From Streptomyces bikiniensis (GTDB lineage Bacteria > Actinomycetota > Actinomycetes > Streptomycetales > Streptomycetaceae), in the NCBI GenBank assembly GCA_000716465.1, contig JNWL01000032.1, positions 18,726 to 82,725 on the forward strand: a stretch of DNA of 64,000 bases, read 5' to 3'. Positions 8,751 through 18,249 of this stretch are shown piece by piece (the stretch's first letter is position 1; every line of letters begins with the position of its first letter). The position numbers and the translations under genes are program-made. Below the pieces are notes generated by a model that was given only the letters and a program-made list of their open reading frames with translations, made no database searches and had not been told where the DNA came from.

Positions 8751-8896
8751 CGCGTGCGCGTCCCTCTCGACGGGGCCCGGCCCCGGGACGACGGAACCCG
8801 GGCCCTGGGCCGAAACGGTGAACCCCACCCTACGCCCGCCCTCGGAGGCCCTTGCCCGGGAGCCCGTGGCCGTGCGCGGAGGCGCGCCCCGTACGA

Positions 8897-8938
8897 CGCG
8901 GAGGCCCCCGCCGGACCGGTCCGGCGGAGGCCTCCGCG
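8897..8938 (-). terminator. Long hairpin after the DUF3052 gene
   Basis: Two 21-bp arms with one mismatch meet almost without a loop (GGACC/GGTCC at the centre). The hairpin starts 8 bp beyond the DUF3052 stop codon. Confidence 0.75.
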
Positions 8939-8946
8939 TGGGTGGT

Positions 8947-9369
8947 TCAGCGCTTCGGGGTCGCCAGGCGGGTGCCCGCCCAGTCCTTGGCGACGACGAT
9001 GCTCTTGGTCTGGGAGAGACCAGCGGTCTGCGCGGCATCGTTGATGTCGCTCGGCTCGATGTAGCCGTCGCGGCCGGTCTTCGGCGTCAGCAGCCAGATC
9101 ACGCCGCCGTCCTCCAGAAGACTGATGGCGTCCACCAGTGCGTCGGTGAGATCGCCGTCCTCGTCGCGGAACCACAGGACGACGCCGTCGGCGACGTCGT
9201 CGTAGTCCTCGTCCACGAGATCGGCCCCGATGATGGACTCGATGCCTTCACGGAGATCCTGGTCGACGTCGTCGTCGTAGCCGATCTCCTGGACCACCTG
9301 TCCGGGCTCGAACCCCAGCCTCGACGCCGGGTTGGTCCGCTCCTCCGCGTGGTCCGCGGTCGCGCTCAC
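8947..9369 (-). CDS. DUF3052 family protein
   Basis: 140 residues of an actinobacterial family of unknown function found beside aceE. It has the typical N-terminus MSATADHAEERTNPASRLGF, then a very acidic region (GYDDDVDQDLREG, DLVDEDYDDVADGVVLWF), VIWLLTPKTGRDGYIEPSDI, and a basic C-terminus. No membrane segment or catalytic motif is visible. GTG 9369 is supported by AGGAGG with 6-nt spacing; an in-frame Met further upstream would destroy that site. It is divergent from aceE across about 416 bp. Confidence 0.88.
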   Translation of the reverse strand: MSATADHAEERTNPASRLGFEPGQVVQEIGYDDDVDQDLREGIESIIGADLVDEDYDDVADGVVLWFRDEDGDLTDALVDAISLLEDGGVIWLLTPKTGRDGYIEPSDINDAAQTAGLSQTKSIVVAKDWAGTRLATPKR

Positions 9370-9785
9370 GGCTTGCCTCCTGCTCATTCGGAAAATGCTG
9401 TGGGCCGCGCGTGTGCGCGCGGCGCTGGCCGTAGTCCACACGTGCCGGGGCGGATCGCGCAAGTACCCGGCCCCGGAGACCGCCGAAACGGTGACGTTTG
9501 GGGCCGTCTCGCCGCAACTTCCGGCACCGTGGGACCCCCTCCGTCATCGGGTGCGGACGGTTCGTCCTCTTTCGAGGACTTCTGCGTCTTCAGTCTGCCG
9601 AACGCCCGGACGAAACGCATGCGCGGGTTGGGCGTAAGGTTGCGATTTGACCAGACCCTGGCACCCGGAGGGCGCCCTCGGGGGTTACCCCTCGGTAAAG
9701 ATGACGTCCGGTGTCGGCGGGGTACACGATGGAGATCCCGACCATGCCGTGGCCCCGTGACCACCCCGAACAGCGAAGGAAGAGC
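9370..9785. promoter_or_regulatory. Divergent intergenic region DUF3052 / aceE with candidate aceE promoter
   Basis: It holds no gene that I can support. For aceE, GATGAC-N17-TACACG (9700-9728) is a possible promoter about 50 nt before the start. Just upstream is an inverted repeat TTACC-CCTC-GGTAA (9685-9698) that could bind a regulator. A small hairpin GCCGCGCG-TGTG-CGCGCGGC lies at 9404-9423 on the DUF3052 side. Confidence 0.4.
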
Positions 9786-12518
9786 GTGGCTCCCGGATCC
9801 GATCGCAACCCGATCATCATTGGCGGCCTTCCCAGCCAGGTCCCGGACTTCGATCCGGAAGAGACCCAGGAATGGCTCGACTCCCTCGACGCTGCCGTCG
9901 ACGAGCGGGGCCGGGCGCGCGCCCGCTACCTCATGCTCCGCCTGATCGAGCGCGCCCGCGAGAAGCGCGTGGCCGTGCCCGAGATGCGCAGCTCGGACTA
10001 CGTCAACACCATCGCCACCAAGGACGAGCCCTTCTTCCCCGGCAACGAGGAGATCGAGCGCAAGGTCCTCAACGCCACCCGGTGGAACGCGGCCGTGATG
10101 GTCTCGCGCGCCCAGCGCCCGGGCATCGGCGTCGGCGGCCACATCGCCACCTTCGCCTCCTCGGCCTCCCTCTACGACGTCGGCTTCAACCACTTCTTCC
10201 GCGGCAAGGACGAGGGCGACGGCGGCGACCAGATCTTCTTCCAGGGCCACGCCTCCCCCGGCATCTACGCCCGCGCGTACCTGCTGGACCGGCTGAACGA
10301 GGCCCAGCTCGACGGCTTCCGCCAGGAGAGGTCGAAGTTCCCGAACGGCCTCTCCTCCTATCCGCACCCGCGGCTGATGCCGGACTTCTGGGAGTTCCCG
10401 ACGGTGTCGATGGGCCTCGGCCCGCTCGGCGCGATCTACCAGGCCCGGATGAACCGCTACATGGAGGCGCGCGGCATCGCCGACACCTCCAAGTCGCACG
10501 TGTGGGCGTTCCTCGGCGACGGCGAGATGGACGAGGTGGAGTCCCTCGGCCAGCTGTCCATCGCGGCCCGCGAGGGCCTGGACAACCTCACCTTCGTCGT
10601 CAACTGCAACCTCCAGCGGCTCGACGGCCCGGTGCGCGGCAACGGCAAGATCATCCAGGAGCTGGAGTCGATCTTCCGGGGCAACGGCTGGAACGTCATC
10701 AAGCTGATCTGGGACCGCTCCTGGGACCCGCTGCTCGCGCAGGACCGGGACGGCATCCTGGTCAACAAGCTGAACACCACCCCGGACGGGCAGTTCCAGA
10801 CGTACGCCACGGAGACCGGCGGCTACATCCGGGACCACTTCTTCGGCGACGACCACCGGCTGCGGGCCATGGTCGAGGGCATGTCGGACCAGCAGGTCCT
10901 GCACCTGGGCCGCGGAGGCCACGACCACCGGAAGATCTACGCGGCCTACGCGGCGGCGAAGGCCCACGCCGGCCAGCCGACCGTGATCCTCGCGCAGACC
11001 GTCAAGGGCTGGACGCTGGGCCCGAACTTCGAGGGCCGCAACGCGACCCACCAGATGAAGAAGCTGACGGTCGACGACCTCAAGCGCTTCCGCGACCGGC
11101 TGCACATCCCGATCACGGACAAGCAGCTGGAGGAGGGCCTGCCCCCGTACTACCACCCGGGCCGGGACTCCGAGGAGATCCAGTACATGCACGACCGCCG
11201 CAAGGCGCTCGGCGGGTACGTGCCGACCCGGGTCGTGCGGGCGAAGCCGCTGGAGCTCCCCGACGACAAGGCCTACGCGGCGGCCAGGAAGGGCTCGGGC
11301 CAGCAGTCGATCGCCACCACCATGGCGTTCGTCCGCATCCTGAAGGACCTCATGCGGGACAAGGAGATCGGCAAGCGCTTCGTGCTGATCGCCCCCGACG
11401 AGTACCGCACCTTCGGCATGGACGCGTTCTTCCCGAGCGCCAAGATCTACAACCCGCTGGGCCAGCAGTACGAGGCGGTGGACCGCGAACTCCTCCTCGC
11501 CTACAAGGAGTCGCCGACCGGCCAGATGCTGCACGACGGCATCTCCGAGGCCGGCTGCACGGCCTCGCTGATCGCCGCCGGCTCCGCGTACGCCACGCAC
11601 GGCGAGCCGCTGATCCCGGTGTACGTCTTCTACTCGATGTTCGGCTTCCAGCGGACCGGCGACCAGTTCTGGCAGATGGCCGACCAGCTGGCGCGCGGCT
11701 TCGTCCTCGGTGCCACCGCCGGTCGCACGACGCTGACCGGCGAGGGCCTCCAGCACGCGGACGGACACTCCCACCTCCTCGCTTCCACCAACCCGGCCTG
11801 CATCGCCTACGACCCGGCGTTCGGCTTCGAGATCGCGCACATCGTCAAGGACGGCCTGCGCCGGATGTACGGCCCCGAGGCCGAGGACGTCTTCTACTAC
11901 CTGACCGTCTACAACGAGCCGATCCAGCACCCGGCCGAGCCGGAGGACGTGGACGTGGAGGGCATCCTCCAGGGCATCCACCGCTTCAGGCCGGCCGAGT
12001 CGGGCGCGATCCCGGCGCAGATCCTGGCCTCCGGCGTCGGCGTGCCGTGGGCGATCGAGGCCCAGCGGATCCTCGCCGAGGAGTGGAACGTGCGGGCCGA
12101 CGTCTGGTCCGCCACCTCCTGGACCGAGCTGCGCCGCGAGGCCGTGGCCGTCGAGGAGCACAACCTGCTCCACCCGGACGAGGAGCAGCGCGTCCCGTAC
12201 GTGACGCGCAAGCTCCAGGGCGCCGAGGGCCCGTTCGTGGCGGTCTCGGACTGGATGCGCGCGGTGCCGGACCAGATCTCCCGCTGGGTCCCCGGCACGT
12301 ACACCTCGCTGGGCGCGGACGGCTTCGGCTTCGCGGACACGCGCGGCGCGGCCCGGCGCTACTTCCACATCGACGCCCAGTCGATCGTGCTCGCGGTCCT
12401 CACCGAGCTGGCCCGGGAGGGCAAGGTCGAGCGGTCGGCCCTGAAGCAGGCCGTGGACCGCTACCAGCTGCTCGACGTGGCGGCGGCGGACCCGGGCGCG
12501 GCGGGCGGCGACGCGTGA
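9786..12518 (+). CDS. aceE: Pyruvate dehydrogenase E1 component, homodimeric type
   Basis: 910 residues, the normal length for the single-chain AceE used by actinomycetes. It decarboxylates pyruvate with thiamine diphosphate and passes the acetyl group to the E2 lipoyl domain. Visible motifs: [20 protein letters not shown], the ThDP/Mg2+ motif [12 protein letters not shown] ... VVNCNLQ (about residues 246-275), and the pyrimidine/C-terminal domains with [12 protein letters not shown] and [11 protein letters not shown] 9786 was chosen over upstream starts because GAAGGA lies 5 nt before it and the protein then begins [14 protein letters not shown] as in Streptomyces orthologs. It is monocistronic, with a terminator directly after it. 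Confidence 0.97.
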   Translation: MAPGSDRNPIIIGGLPSQVPDFDPEETQEWLDSLDAAVDERGRARARYLMLRLIERAREKRVAVPEMRSSDYVNTIATKDEPFFPGNEEIERKVLNATRWNAAVMVSRAQRPGIGVGGHIATFASSASLYDVGFNHFFRGKDEGDGGDQIFFQGHASPGIYARAYLLDRLNEAQLDGFRQERSKFPNGLSSYPHPRLMPDFWEFPTVSMGLGPLGAIYQARMNRYMEARGIADTSKSHVWAFLGDGEMDEVESLGQLSIAAREGLDNLTFVVNCNLQRLDGPVRGNGKIIQELESIFRGNGWNVIKLIWDRSWDPLLAQDRDGILVNKLNTTPDGQFQTYATETGGYIRDHFFGDDHRLRAMVEGMSDQQVLHLGRGGHDHRKIYAAYAAAKAHAGQPTVILAQTVKGWTLGPNFEGRNATHQMKKLTVDDLKRFRDRLHIPITDKQLEEGLPPYYHPGRDSEEIQYMHDRRKALGGYVPTRVVRAKPLELPDDKAYAAARKGSGQQSIATTMAFVRILKDLMRDKEIGKRFVLIAPDEYRTFGMDAFFPSAKIYNPLGQQYEAVDRELLLAYKESPTGQMLHDGISEAGCTASLIAAGSAYATHGEPLIPVYVFYSMFGFQRTGDQFWQMADQLARGFVLGATAGRTTLTGEGLQHADGHSHLLASTNPACIAYDPAFGFEIAHIVKDGLRRMYGPEAEDVFYYLTVYNEPIQHPAEPEDVDVEGILQGIHRFRPAESGAIPAQILASGVGVPWAIEAQRILAEEWNVRADVWSATSWTELRREAVAVEEHNLLHPDEEQRVPYVTRKLQGAEGPFVAVSDWMRAVPDQISRWVPGTYTSLGADGFGFADTRGAARRYFHIDAQSIVLAVLTELAREGKVERSALKQAVDRYQLLDVAAADPGAAGGDA

Positions 12519-12537
12519 GCCGTACCCCGTGAGGGGG

Positions 12538-12578
12538 GCCGAGGGGCGGTGGGACCGGTGGTTCCGCCGCCCCTCGGC
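12538..12578. terminator. Terminator between aceE and the I36 inhibitor gene
   Basis: Perfect 12-bp arms (GCCGAGGGGCGG and complement) with a 17-nt loop, between two convergent genes. It probably serves both. Confidence 0.75.
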
Positions 12579-12615
12579 GCTTTCCGGGCCCCCGTCCCGC
12601 CGCTTCCCGCCGCTC

Positions 12616-13002
12616 CTACCGCTCCCAGATCTTGAACGCTCTGATCTGGTGGGGCGACTGCGGCACCCAGGTCCCCTTCCCCGGATAGGTCTCGAATTCG
12701 CCCGTCTCCCCGCACTCGGCGGACTGGTAGGTGGTGACCGGCCGCCCGGTGCGGTTCGCGAGGGACTGGGCCGGGGCGCCGGCCGGCAGGACGACGCAGC
12801 TGTCGACGTCGGTCGTGGCCAGCTCGTGCGTCTGGACCCTGCCCTTGAAGTCGGGCTTGGGCCAGAGGCAGAGCTGCCCGGGGCCGCAGGCACCGAGCTT
12901 CGGCCCCGAGGCGGCGGGTGCGGCCGTGGCCGGCAGGGCGGTGAGGAGCAGGACCGCCAGGACGGCGGTCGTCAGAAGTCGCTTCGTATACAGGTCGCGC
13001 AT
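12616..13002 (-). CDS. Secreted peptidase inhibitor family I36 protein
   Basis: 128 residues. Residues 1-28 are a Sec signal peptide (basic MRDLYTKR, hydrophobic core, ALPATAA cleavage region). The mature part fits the I36/beta-gamma-crystallin-like inhibitor family: ACGPGQLCLWPKPDFKG, a Cys pair typical of these small secreted proteins, VDSCVVL and AECGETGEFETYPG. Family members inhibit Streptomyces metalloproteases such as SMPI targets; the target here is not known. It may act on the M4 protease encoded at 45941, but nothing in the sequence links them. ATG 13002 starts the signal peptide. Confidence 0.85.
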   Translation of the reverse strand: MRDLYTKRLLTTAVLAVLLLTALPATAAPAASGPKLGACGPGQLCLWPKPDFKGRVQTHELATTDVDSCVVLPAGAPAQSLANRTGRPVTTYQSAECGETGEFETYPGKGTWVPQSPHQIRAFKIWER

Positions 13003-13100
13003 GGCACTGAACCCCCGGTTTCGTCACTCTCTGTGATCAGAACTCTGCCGGAGGTCACCCCCCGTTGAGAAGAGGGCCAAAGCTTCTTCACCCGAACGGG

Positions 13101-13139
13101 CGACGGCCCCTTCCGGACCGGATCCGGAAGGGGCCGTCG
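13101..13139 (-). terminator. Terminator of the DHA2 efflux gene
   Basis: Perfect 17-bp arms (CGACGGCCCCTTCCGGA and complement) with loop CCGGA, 20 bp beyond the transporter stop codon. Confidence 0.85.
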
Positions 13140-13159
13140 GGAGAAGGCGGACGCGCAGG

Positions 13160-14782
13160 TCAGATGTGGGCGCCGCCCATGCCCGCCTCCGCGTTCTCGC
13201 CGCGCTTGGTCAGCAGCGCGACGCCCGCCGCGACGACCGCGACGACACCGGCGACGGTGAAGGCCAGGCCCATGCCCTGGAGGAAGGTGTCGTGGATGAC
13301 GCCGCCGATGACCTGGGCGAGGTCGGGGGTCATCCCCGGCGCCTTGGCCAGCTCCGGCGGGACCATGCCGAACTCGGCGGCCTGCTCCAGCTGCGGGTTG
13401 GGCGGGGCCGGGATGCCGGCCGCCTTCCAGTTGTCCTCGAAGACGCCGGAGACCTTGGAGGACATGACGGCGCCGAGGACCGCCGTGCCGAGCGCGCCGC
13501 CGACCTGCATGGCGGCCTGCTGCAGACCGCCGGCCACGCCGGAGAGTTCGAGCGGCGCGTTGCCGACGATGACCTCGGTGGCGCCGACCATGACCGGGGC
13601 GAGGCCCAGGCCGAGGAGGGCGAACCAGAGGGACATGGTGAGGGTGCCGGTGCCGGCGGAGAGCGTGATCATGCCGAACATCGCGGCGGCCGTGCAGACC
13701 ATGCCGCCGACCAGCGGCACGCGCGGGCCGAACTTGGTGATCAGCGCGCCGGCCAGCGGCGAGGAGACGATCATCATGGCGGTCAGCGGCAGCAGGTGCA
13801 GACCGCTGTCGACCGGGCTGAGCCCCTTCACGCCCTGGAGGTAGAAGGTCACGAAGAACAGGCCGCCCATGAAGGCGAAGGCCATCAGGACCATCAGGAC
13901 CACACCGGCCGAGAGAGGCACGGAGCGGAACATGCCCAGCGGGACGAGCGGCTCCTCGACCTTGGTCTCCCAGACGGCGAAGAGCACGAAGAGGAGCACC
14001 GCGCCGAGCAGGCAGCCCCACGTCTTGCCGCCGCCCCAGCCCCAGGACTCGCCGGCCTTGATGAGGCCCCAGACCAGGGTGCCCATGGCGCCGGAGAGCA
14101 GCAGGATGCCGGGGATGTCGAAGGAGCGCGGCGCGTTCTCCGCACGGTGGTCCTTCAGGATCACCAGGCCGAGGACGAGCGCGAGGACGCCGACCGGCAC
14201 GTTGATGAAGAAGACGGACTGCCAGCTGACGTGCTCGACGAGCAGGCCGCCGACGATCGGGCCGCCGGCCGTCGAGGCGCCGATGACCATGCCCCAGATG
14301 CCGATGGCCATGTTCAGCTTCTCGGCGGGGAAGGTGGCGCGCAGCAGGCCGAGCGCGGCCGGCATCAGCAGGGCGCCGAAGAGGCCCTGGAGGATGCGGA
14401 AGGCGATCACGGCCGCGATGGAGTCGGAGAGGCCGATCGCGCCGGAGGCGGCGGCGAAGCCGGCGATGCCGATGAGGAAGGTCTGGCGGTGGCCGAAGCG
14501 GTCACCGAGCTTGCCGGCGGTGATCAGGGCGACGGCGAGCGCGAGCAGGTAGCCGTTGGTGATCCACTGCACCTGGGCGAGCGAGGCGTCGAGGTCGGCC
14601 TTGATGGCGGGGTTGGCGATCGCGACGATCGTGCCGTCGAGCGCGACCATCATCACGCCGACGGCAACGGCGAAAAGGGTCAGCCAGGGATGGCCGCGCA
14701 GTCCCTTCGCCGGACCCGGTACGGGTCCCGGGGTGCCCCCCTGGCCCTGCGGGGCCTTTTCCACGGTGGTCTGACTAGTCAT
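13160..14782 (-). CDS. MFS drug efflux transporter, DHA2 (EmrB/QacA) family
   Basis: 540 residues and about 14 membrane segments, as in DHA2 proton-drug antiporters. Motif A is visible as GKLGDRFGHRQ (residues 92-103) and the DHA2 motif D-like LDGTIVAIANPAI near residue 48; motif C-like MVIGASTAGGPIVGG follows. It exports an unknown toxic compound. ATG 14782 has no ribosome site, but TAGCCT lies exactly 6 nt before it, so a leaderless transcript is likely. It is divergent from a TetR regulator, with TGACA repeats between the two, the usual layout for a substrate-induced pump. It ends at a strong terminator. Confidence 0.93.
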   Translation of the reverse strand: MTSQTTVEKAPQGQGGTPGPVPGPAKGLRGHPWLTLFAVAVGVMMVALDGTIVAIANPAIKADLDASLAQVQWITNGYLLALAVALITAGKLGDRFGHRQTFLIGIAGFAAASGAIGLSDSIAAVIAFRILQGLFGALLMPAALGLLRATFPAEKLNMAIGIWGMVIGASTAGGPIVGGLLVEHVSWQSVFFINVPVGVLALVLGLVILKDHRAENAPRSFDIPGILLLSGAMGTLVWGLIKAGESWGWGGGKTWGCLLGAVLLFVLFAVWETKVEEPLVPLGMFRSVPLSAGVVLMVLMAFAFMGGLFFVTFYLQGVKGLSPVDSGLHLLPLTAMMIVSSPLAGALITKFGPRVPLVGGMVCTAAAMFGMITLSAGTGTLTMSLWFALLGLGLAPVMVGATEVIVGNAPLELSGVAGGLQQAAMQVGGALGTAVLGAVMSSKVSGVFEDNWKAAGIPAPPNPQLEQAAEFGMVPPELAKAPGMTPDLAQVIGGVIHDTFLQGMGLAFTVAGVVAVVAAGVALLTKRGENAEAGMGGAHI

Positions 14783-14788
14783 ACGGCG

Positions 14789-14844
14789 AGGCTAGTGACA
14801 GTCGCTGACAATTGACAAAGCGATTCATGCGTCGGTAACTGTCA
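14789..14844. promoter_or_regulatory. Shared operator region of the TetR / DHA2 pair
   Basis: TGACA occurs three times in direct orientation (14796, 14806, 14813) and TGTCA once inverted (14840). The first copies overlap the transporter promoter (TAGCCT at 14789-14794 on the minus strand; TTGTCA 18 bp upstream). TTGACA at 14812 may be the -35 for the TetR gene. The site is the likely TetR target. Confidence 0.5.
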
Positions 14845-14918
14845 CGTAGCTCACAGGTACCCTGAGCTGGAAGAAAACCCCGCAAAGCGCCTGTGGCGCC
14901 GGAGAAGAGGACCCCGAG

Positions 14919-15572
14919 GTGACCTTGCCCGGTCTGCGCGAGCGGAAGAAGCAGCGAACGCGCAACGCGCTGATCCGGGTGGCCCTGGAACTCTTCACCG
15001 CCCGCGGGTACGAGGGGACCACGGTCGACGAGATCGTCGAGGCCGTCGAGGTCTCCCAGCGCACCTTCTTCCGCTACTTCTCCTCCAAGGAGGAGGTCGC
15101 CTTCGCCGTCCAGCAGATGGTGGAGGAGCGCTTCGTCCGTTCCCTCGGGCAGCGGCCCCCCGCCGAGGGCCCCCTCGACGCGATGCGCAACGCCGTCCTC
15201 TCCTCCTGGGACACCATCGGCGAGGCCATCACCGCGGTCGTCCCGGTCGGGCTGTACCTGCGCACCTTCCAGCTGATCGAGTCGACGCCCGCGCTGCTCG
15301 CCGTCCACCTGCGCCGCTCCACCGAGATGGAGGAGACGATCGCCCGGATCATCGCCGAGCGCGAGGGCGTCGACGTGGACGCGGACCCGCGGCCCCGGAT
15401 CGCGGTGGCCGCGTTCAGCGGGGTGATGCGGGTGACCGGACAGATGTGGGGGCGGGGGGAGGACCAGAGCCTGGAGGCCATCCGCGCGCTCACCGAGGAG
15501 TACCTCGACCACCTCGCCCCGGCGCTGGCCCCGCACTGGCGGGACCGGCGGGCCCTTCCGGACGCTCCCTAG
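14919..15572 (+). CDS. TetR-family transcriptional regulator (efflux regulator)
   Basis: 217 residues. An N-terminal TetR helix-turn-helix spans about residues 10-57 (RNALIRVALELFTARGYEG, TVDEIVEAVEVSQRTFFRYF). The rest is an alpha-helical ligand-binding domain with no recognised relatives by eye. GTG 14919 follows GAAGAGGA with 7-8 nt spacing. It is divergent from the DHA2 transporter and is the probable local repressor of both, released by the pump substrate. It is followed by GC-rich direct repeats rather than by a co-transcribed gene. Confidence 0.9.
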   Translation: MTLPGLRERKKQRTRNALIRVALELFTARGYEGTTVDEIVEAVEVSQRTFFRYFSSKEEVAFAVQQMVEERFVRSLGQRPPAEGPLDAMRNAVLSSWDTIGEAITAVVPVGLYLRTFQLIESTPALLAVHLRRSTEMEETIARIIAEREGVDVDADPRPRIAVAAFSGVMRVTGQMWGRGEDQSLEAIRALTEEYLDHLAPALAPHWRDRRALPDAP

Positions 15573-15591
15573 GGCCGGTACGGACGACTCC

Positions 15592-15660
15592 CAGGGCCCG
15601 TGCGGGAACCCCACAGGGCCCGTGCGGAACCCCACAGGGGCCCGTACGGGAATGCTCCCG
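15592..15660. repeat. Three tandem copies of a 21-24 bp GC-rich unit
   Basis: The unit CAGGGCCCGTGCGGGAACCC recurs three times with small changes between the TetR stop and the DUF1023 gene. Each contains GGGCCC and can fold; part may act as a terminator. Confidence 0.6.
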
Positions 15661-15770
15661 GCCCCGTACGGGACGTCTCCCGGTTCCTTCCGGTTCCCCG
15701 TTCCGCGGAAGCGTGACCTCCGTCCCACCTGGTGCGGAACCGTTCCCACCGCCCCGTAGGGTGGCGGCCC

Positions 15771-16991
15771 GTGACCCCTGTCGACACCGCGCCCGCCCCC
15801 GTCGCCGCGCGCGCCCTGCTCGCGCTCGTCGTCGTGCTCGTGCTCCTCGCGACCACCGGGTGGACCACGGTCCGGCACCAGCCCCCGCCCGGCCCCTCCC
15901 GCGAGGCCGCGCTCGCCGCCTGGGCGCGCGACCGGGTCGGCCACCGCCCGCTGCCCGACCCGGCGGCCCCGCCCCGCACCGTCGCGGCGTTCTTCGCCGG
16001 GCTCGGCCCGGCGGGCGGGGCGCGGCTCGCCGCACGGCACCCGTTCGTCGTCGGCAACCTCGACGGCGCCCCGGTCGCCCTCCGCTACCGCGCCAACCGG
16101 ATCACGCTCGCCCGCGCGTACGACGCCGAGCGCGGCAGGACCGGCGACCCCCGGCTCTCCCCCGAGGGCCGCCACGAGGCACAGCGCCGGATCGACCGCT
16201 TCGCCTCGCTGCTGCGGCCGGACCGCCGGATCCTCGCGTTCGACCCGACGGGTACGGGGCGGGTCGCCGAGGTCCTCGGGGACCTGGAGCGGGCCCGGCG
16301 CGTCTCGGTGGTCGTGCCCGGCGTCGACACCGACCTCCTCACCTTCCAGCGGACCCACGGCCGGTACGGGGCCCCCGCCGGCATGGCGCGGGCCCTCTAC
16401 GACGCCGAGCGGCGGGCCGCGCCCGGGGCCGGGGTCGCGGTGATCGCCTGGGCCGACTACACCGCGCCCGCCGGGATCGGCGTCGACGCGCTGACCGGCC
16501 GGCTCGCCGAATCGGGCGCCGCACGACTCGTCCGGCTGACCGAGGCGATGCCCGGGAACGCCCGGGTGGCGCTCTTCTGCCACAGCTACGGCTCCGTGCT
16601 CTGCGGGGTCGCCGCGCCCCGGCTGCCCGCCCGGGTGACGGACGTGGCCGTCTCCGGGAGCCCCGGCATGCGGGTGGAGCGGGCCGCCGACCTCGCCACC
16701 CCGGCCCGGATCTGGGCGATGCGGGACGCCGACGACTGGATCGCCGACGTGCCGCACCTGGAGGTGGGCGGGATCGGGCACGGGGCGGACCCGGTGGCGC
16801 CCGAGTTCGGCGCGCGGCTGCTCTCGGCGGGCGGGGCCGCCGGCCACAGCGGCTATTTCACGCCGGGGACGGTGAGTCTCGGGAACCTGGCCGCGATAGG
16901 CGTCGGCGCCTATCCGCGACTGGTCTGCGCACGTGCCGACAGCGCTTGCCGCGACGGAATATCCGGCGCGGAAGGGTCCCGACGCGCGTAG
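15771..16991 (+). CDS. DUF1023 alpha/beta hydrolase, membrane-anchored or secreted (paralog 1)
   Basis: 406 residues. Residues 12-33 form one hydrophobic N-terminal segment (signal or anchor). The rest matches the actinobacterial DUF1023 alpha/beta-hydrolase family: FVVGNLDGAPVALRYRAN, VSVVVPGVDTD, and nucleophile elbow FCHSYGSVLCG with Ser272. An Asp in MRDADDWIAD and a His in AGHSGYF complete a likely triad. The substrate is unknown; ester or amide bonds of cell-surface molecules are plausible. GTG 15771 was chosen because TAGGGT lies 8 nt upstream; a start at 15732 would also keep the domain. It is a paralog of the gene at 20492 but longer by about 30 residues around position 120, and it lacks the latter's promoter boxes. 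Confidence 0.8.
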   Translation: MTPVDTAPAPVAARALLALVVVLVLLATTGWTTVRHQPPPGPSREAALAAWARDRVGHRPLPDPAAPPRTVAAFFAGLGPAGGARLAARHPFVVGNLDGAPVALRYRANRITLARAYDAERGRTGDPRLSPEGRHEAQRRIDRFASLLRPDRRILAFDPTGTGRVAEVLGDLERARRVSVVVPGVDTDLLTFQRTHGRYGAPAGMARALYDAERRAAPGAGVAVIAWADYTAPAGIGVDALTGRLAESGAARLVRLTEAMPGNARVALFCHSYGSVLCGVAAPRLPARVTDVAVSGSPGMRVERAADLATPARIWAMRDADDWIADVPHLEVGGIGHGADPVAPEFGARLLSAGGAAGHSGYFTPGTVSLGNLAAIGVGAYPRLVCARADSACRDGISGAEGSRRA

Positions 16992-17056
16992 ATCCCGCGA
17001 TTTCGGGACCTTTCACAGGGGCGACGCCGGGGCGGGCGCCGCTTACGATGAGGCGT

Positions 17057-18025
17057 ATGGGTGATGTGCTGGCCGGAATTCATGCCGCCTGGGAGTTCGA
17101 GAGCGACGCCCTCGTCATCCGTTTCGAACGGGGGATCCGCACGCCGAAGCTGTATCAGGTGCTGCGCGAGCGGCGCGTGCCGTACGAGGCGCTGGCGTCC
17201 GTGACGCTGACGCCCGGGAAACGGGGCACCGTCGTGCTGCACGCCGTGCCGAGACCGGGCGCCGATCCGCTGATGGAAGCGGCCGCGGGGCAGCTCAAGG
17301 AGAGCTGCGACCCGTACCGGCTCGTGCTCCCGGCGGACCGGGAGACGCTGGCCGAGTACTACCGGGACGAGCTGCGGGCGCTCCTGCCGCCGGAGCCGGG
17401 GGCCGCGGGGGCCGCCGGACACGGCGCGGGCGCCCCGTACGACGGGCCCGACGGACTCGAAGCGCTCGACGGACCCGGGGGTCCCGACGGATCCGCCCCG
17501 TACGGGGCGGACGGGACCGTGGCGCCCGCCGAGCGGTTCCTCGTGGCGCCGCCGCCGGGGCCGCTGTCCTTCAAGGCGTACGACGGGAAGGCGAGCTTCG
17601 ACGGGCGTTCGGAGGTGTCGTTCCGCTGGTTCTGGACGGGTGCCTCCTCGGAGAAGTGGAAGGCGGGCGACCAGACCTTCTCGGTACAGGACCTGTGCGG
17701 GATCGAGTGGCGCTCGCCCGACGTCTTCGACGGGCACCTGCGGCTGCTGGCCCGGGACGGCGGGCCCCGGCCCACCCAGCCCGACCACGACCCGGCGTCC
17801 GTCGTCTTCGGTCTCGGCTACGGGCTCGTCCACGAGTCCCTGCCCTTCGCGGCGGCGGTCCTCGCGGCGATCCGGAGCTCGGACCGCGCGCCCGTGCCCG
17901 TGGGGTCCCGGACCCCGGGGGTGGTGGCCGAAAGGATTCGGCACCTGGGCGAGCTGCACCGGGCGGGGCTCGTGACCGACGAGGAGTTCTCCACGAAGAA
18001 GGCGGAGCTGCTCGCGGAGCTCTGA
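17057..18025 (+). CDS. DUF4429 domain protein with C-terminal SHOCT motif
   Basis: 322 residues. Two DUF4429-type beta-rich domains are visible: residues 1-110 (MGDVLAGIHAAWEFESDA, TPGKRGTVVLHAVPRPGADP) and about 160-275 (FKAYDGKASFDGRSEVSFRWFW, LCGIEWRSPD). They are joined by a Gly/Ala/Pro-rich linker. The C-terminus (HLGELHRAGLVTDEEFSTKKAELLAEL) is a SHOCT motif, a short helical oligomerisation element. No signal or membrane segment is seen. The function is unknown. ATG 17057 has no ribosome site but TACGAT lies 7 nt upstream, so a leaderless start; an ATG at 17048 is the alternative. Confidence 0.85.
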   Translation: MGDVLAGIHAAWEFESDALVIRFERGIRTPKLYQVLRERRVPYEALASVTLTPGKRGTVVLHAVPRPGADPLMEAAAGQLKESCDPYRLVLPADRETLAEYYRDELRALLPPEPGAAGAAGHGAGAPYDGPDGLEALDGPGGPDGSAPYGADGTVAPAERFLVAPPPGPLSFKAYDGKASFDGRSEVSFRWFWTGASSEKWKAGDQTFSVQDLCGIEWRSPDVFDGHLRLLARDGGPRPTQPDHDPASVVFGLGYGLVHESLPFAAAVLAAIRSSDRAPVPVGSRTPGVVAERIRHLGELHRAGLVTDEEFSTKKAELLAEL

Positions 18026-18178
18026 GCCACGCGGGCGGAGCCGGGGCCGCTCCGGGGCCGTCCCCGGACCCGAACCCCTGGCCCGACCCGAACCCCGGGG
18101 CCCTCCCCGGACCCGGACCCGGCCCCCGGCCCCGACCCGAACCCCGGGGCCGGCTCCGGGACGTCCCGGGTCATACCC
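18026..18178. repeat. GC-rich direct repeats downstream of the DUF4429 gene
   Basis: Imperfect direct repeats of CCCGACCCGAACCCCGGGGC fill the gap before the kinase promoter. They can fold and may end DUF4429 transcription; no gene is seen. Confidence 0.5.
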
Positions 18179-18240
18179 CGGTATCAGGCCGCACCCCGCT
18201 CCCCGGTATGACGCCGGAGACGGGGGCCGCTGCCTACGCT
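18170..18240 (+). promoter_or_regulatory. Two-box promoter of the NarL-type kinase operon
   Basis: CGGTATCAG (18179-18187) and CGGTATGAC (18204-18212) start 25 bp apart, and TACGCT (-10) begins 22 bp after the second box. GTCATACC (18170-18177) adds an inverted half site to the first box. The same boxes and the same spacings occur before the DUF1023 gene at 20492, so this is probably the site of the response regulator encoded by the operon (autoregulation). Confidence 0.7.
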
Positions 18241-18249
18241 GGGCGGGCC

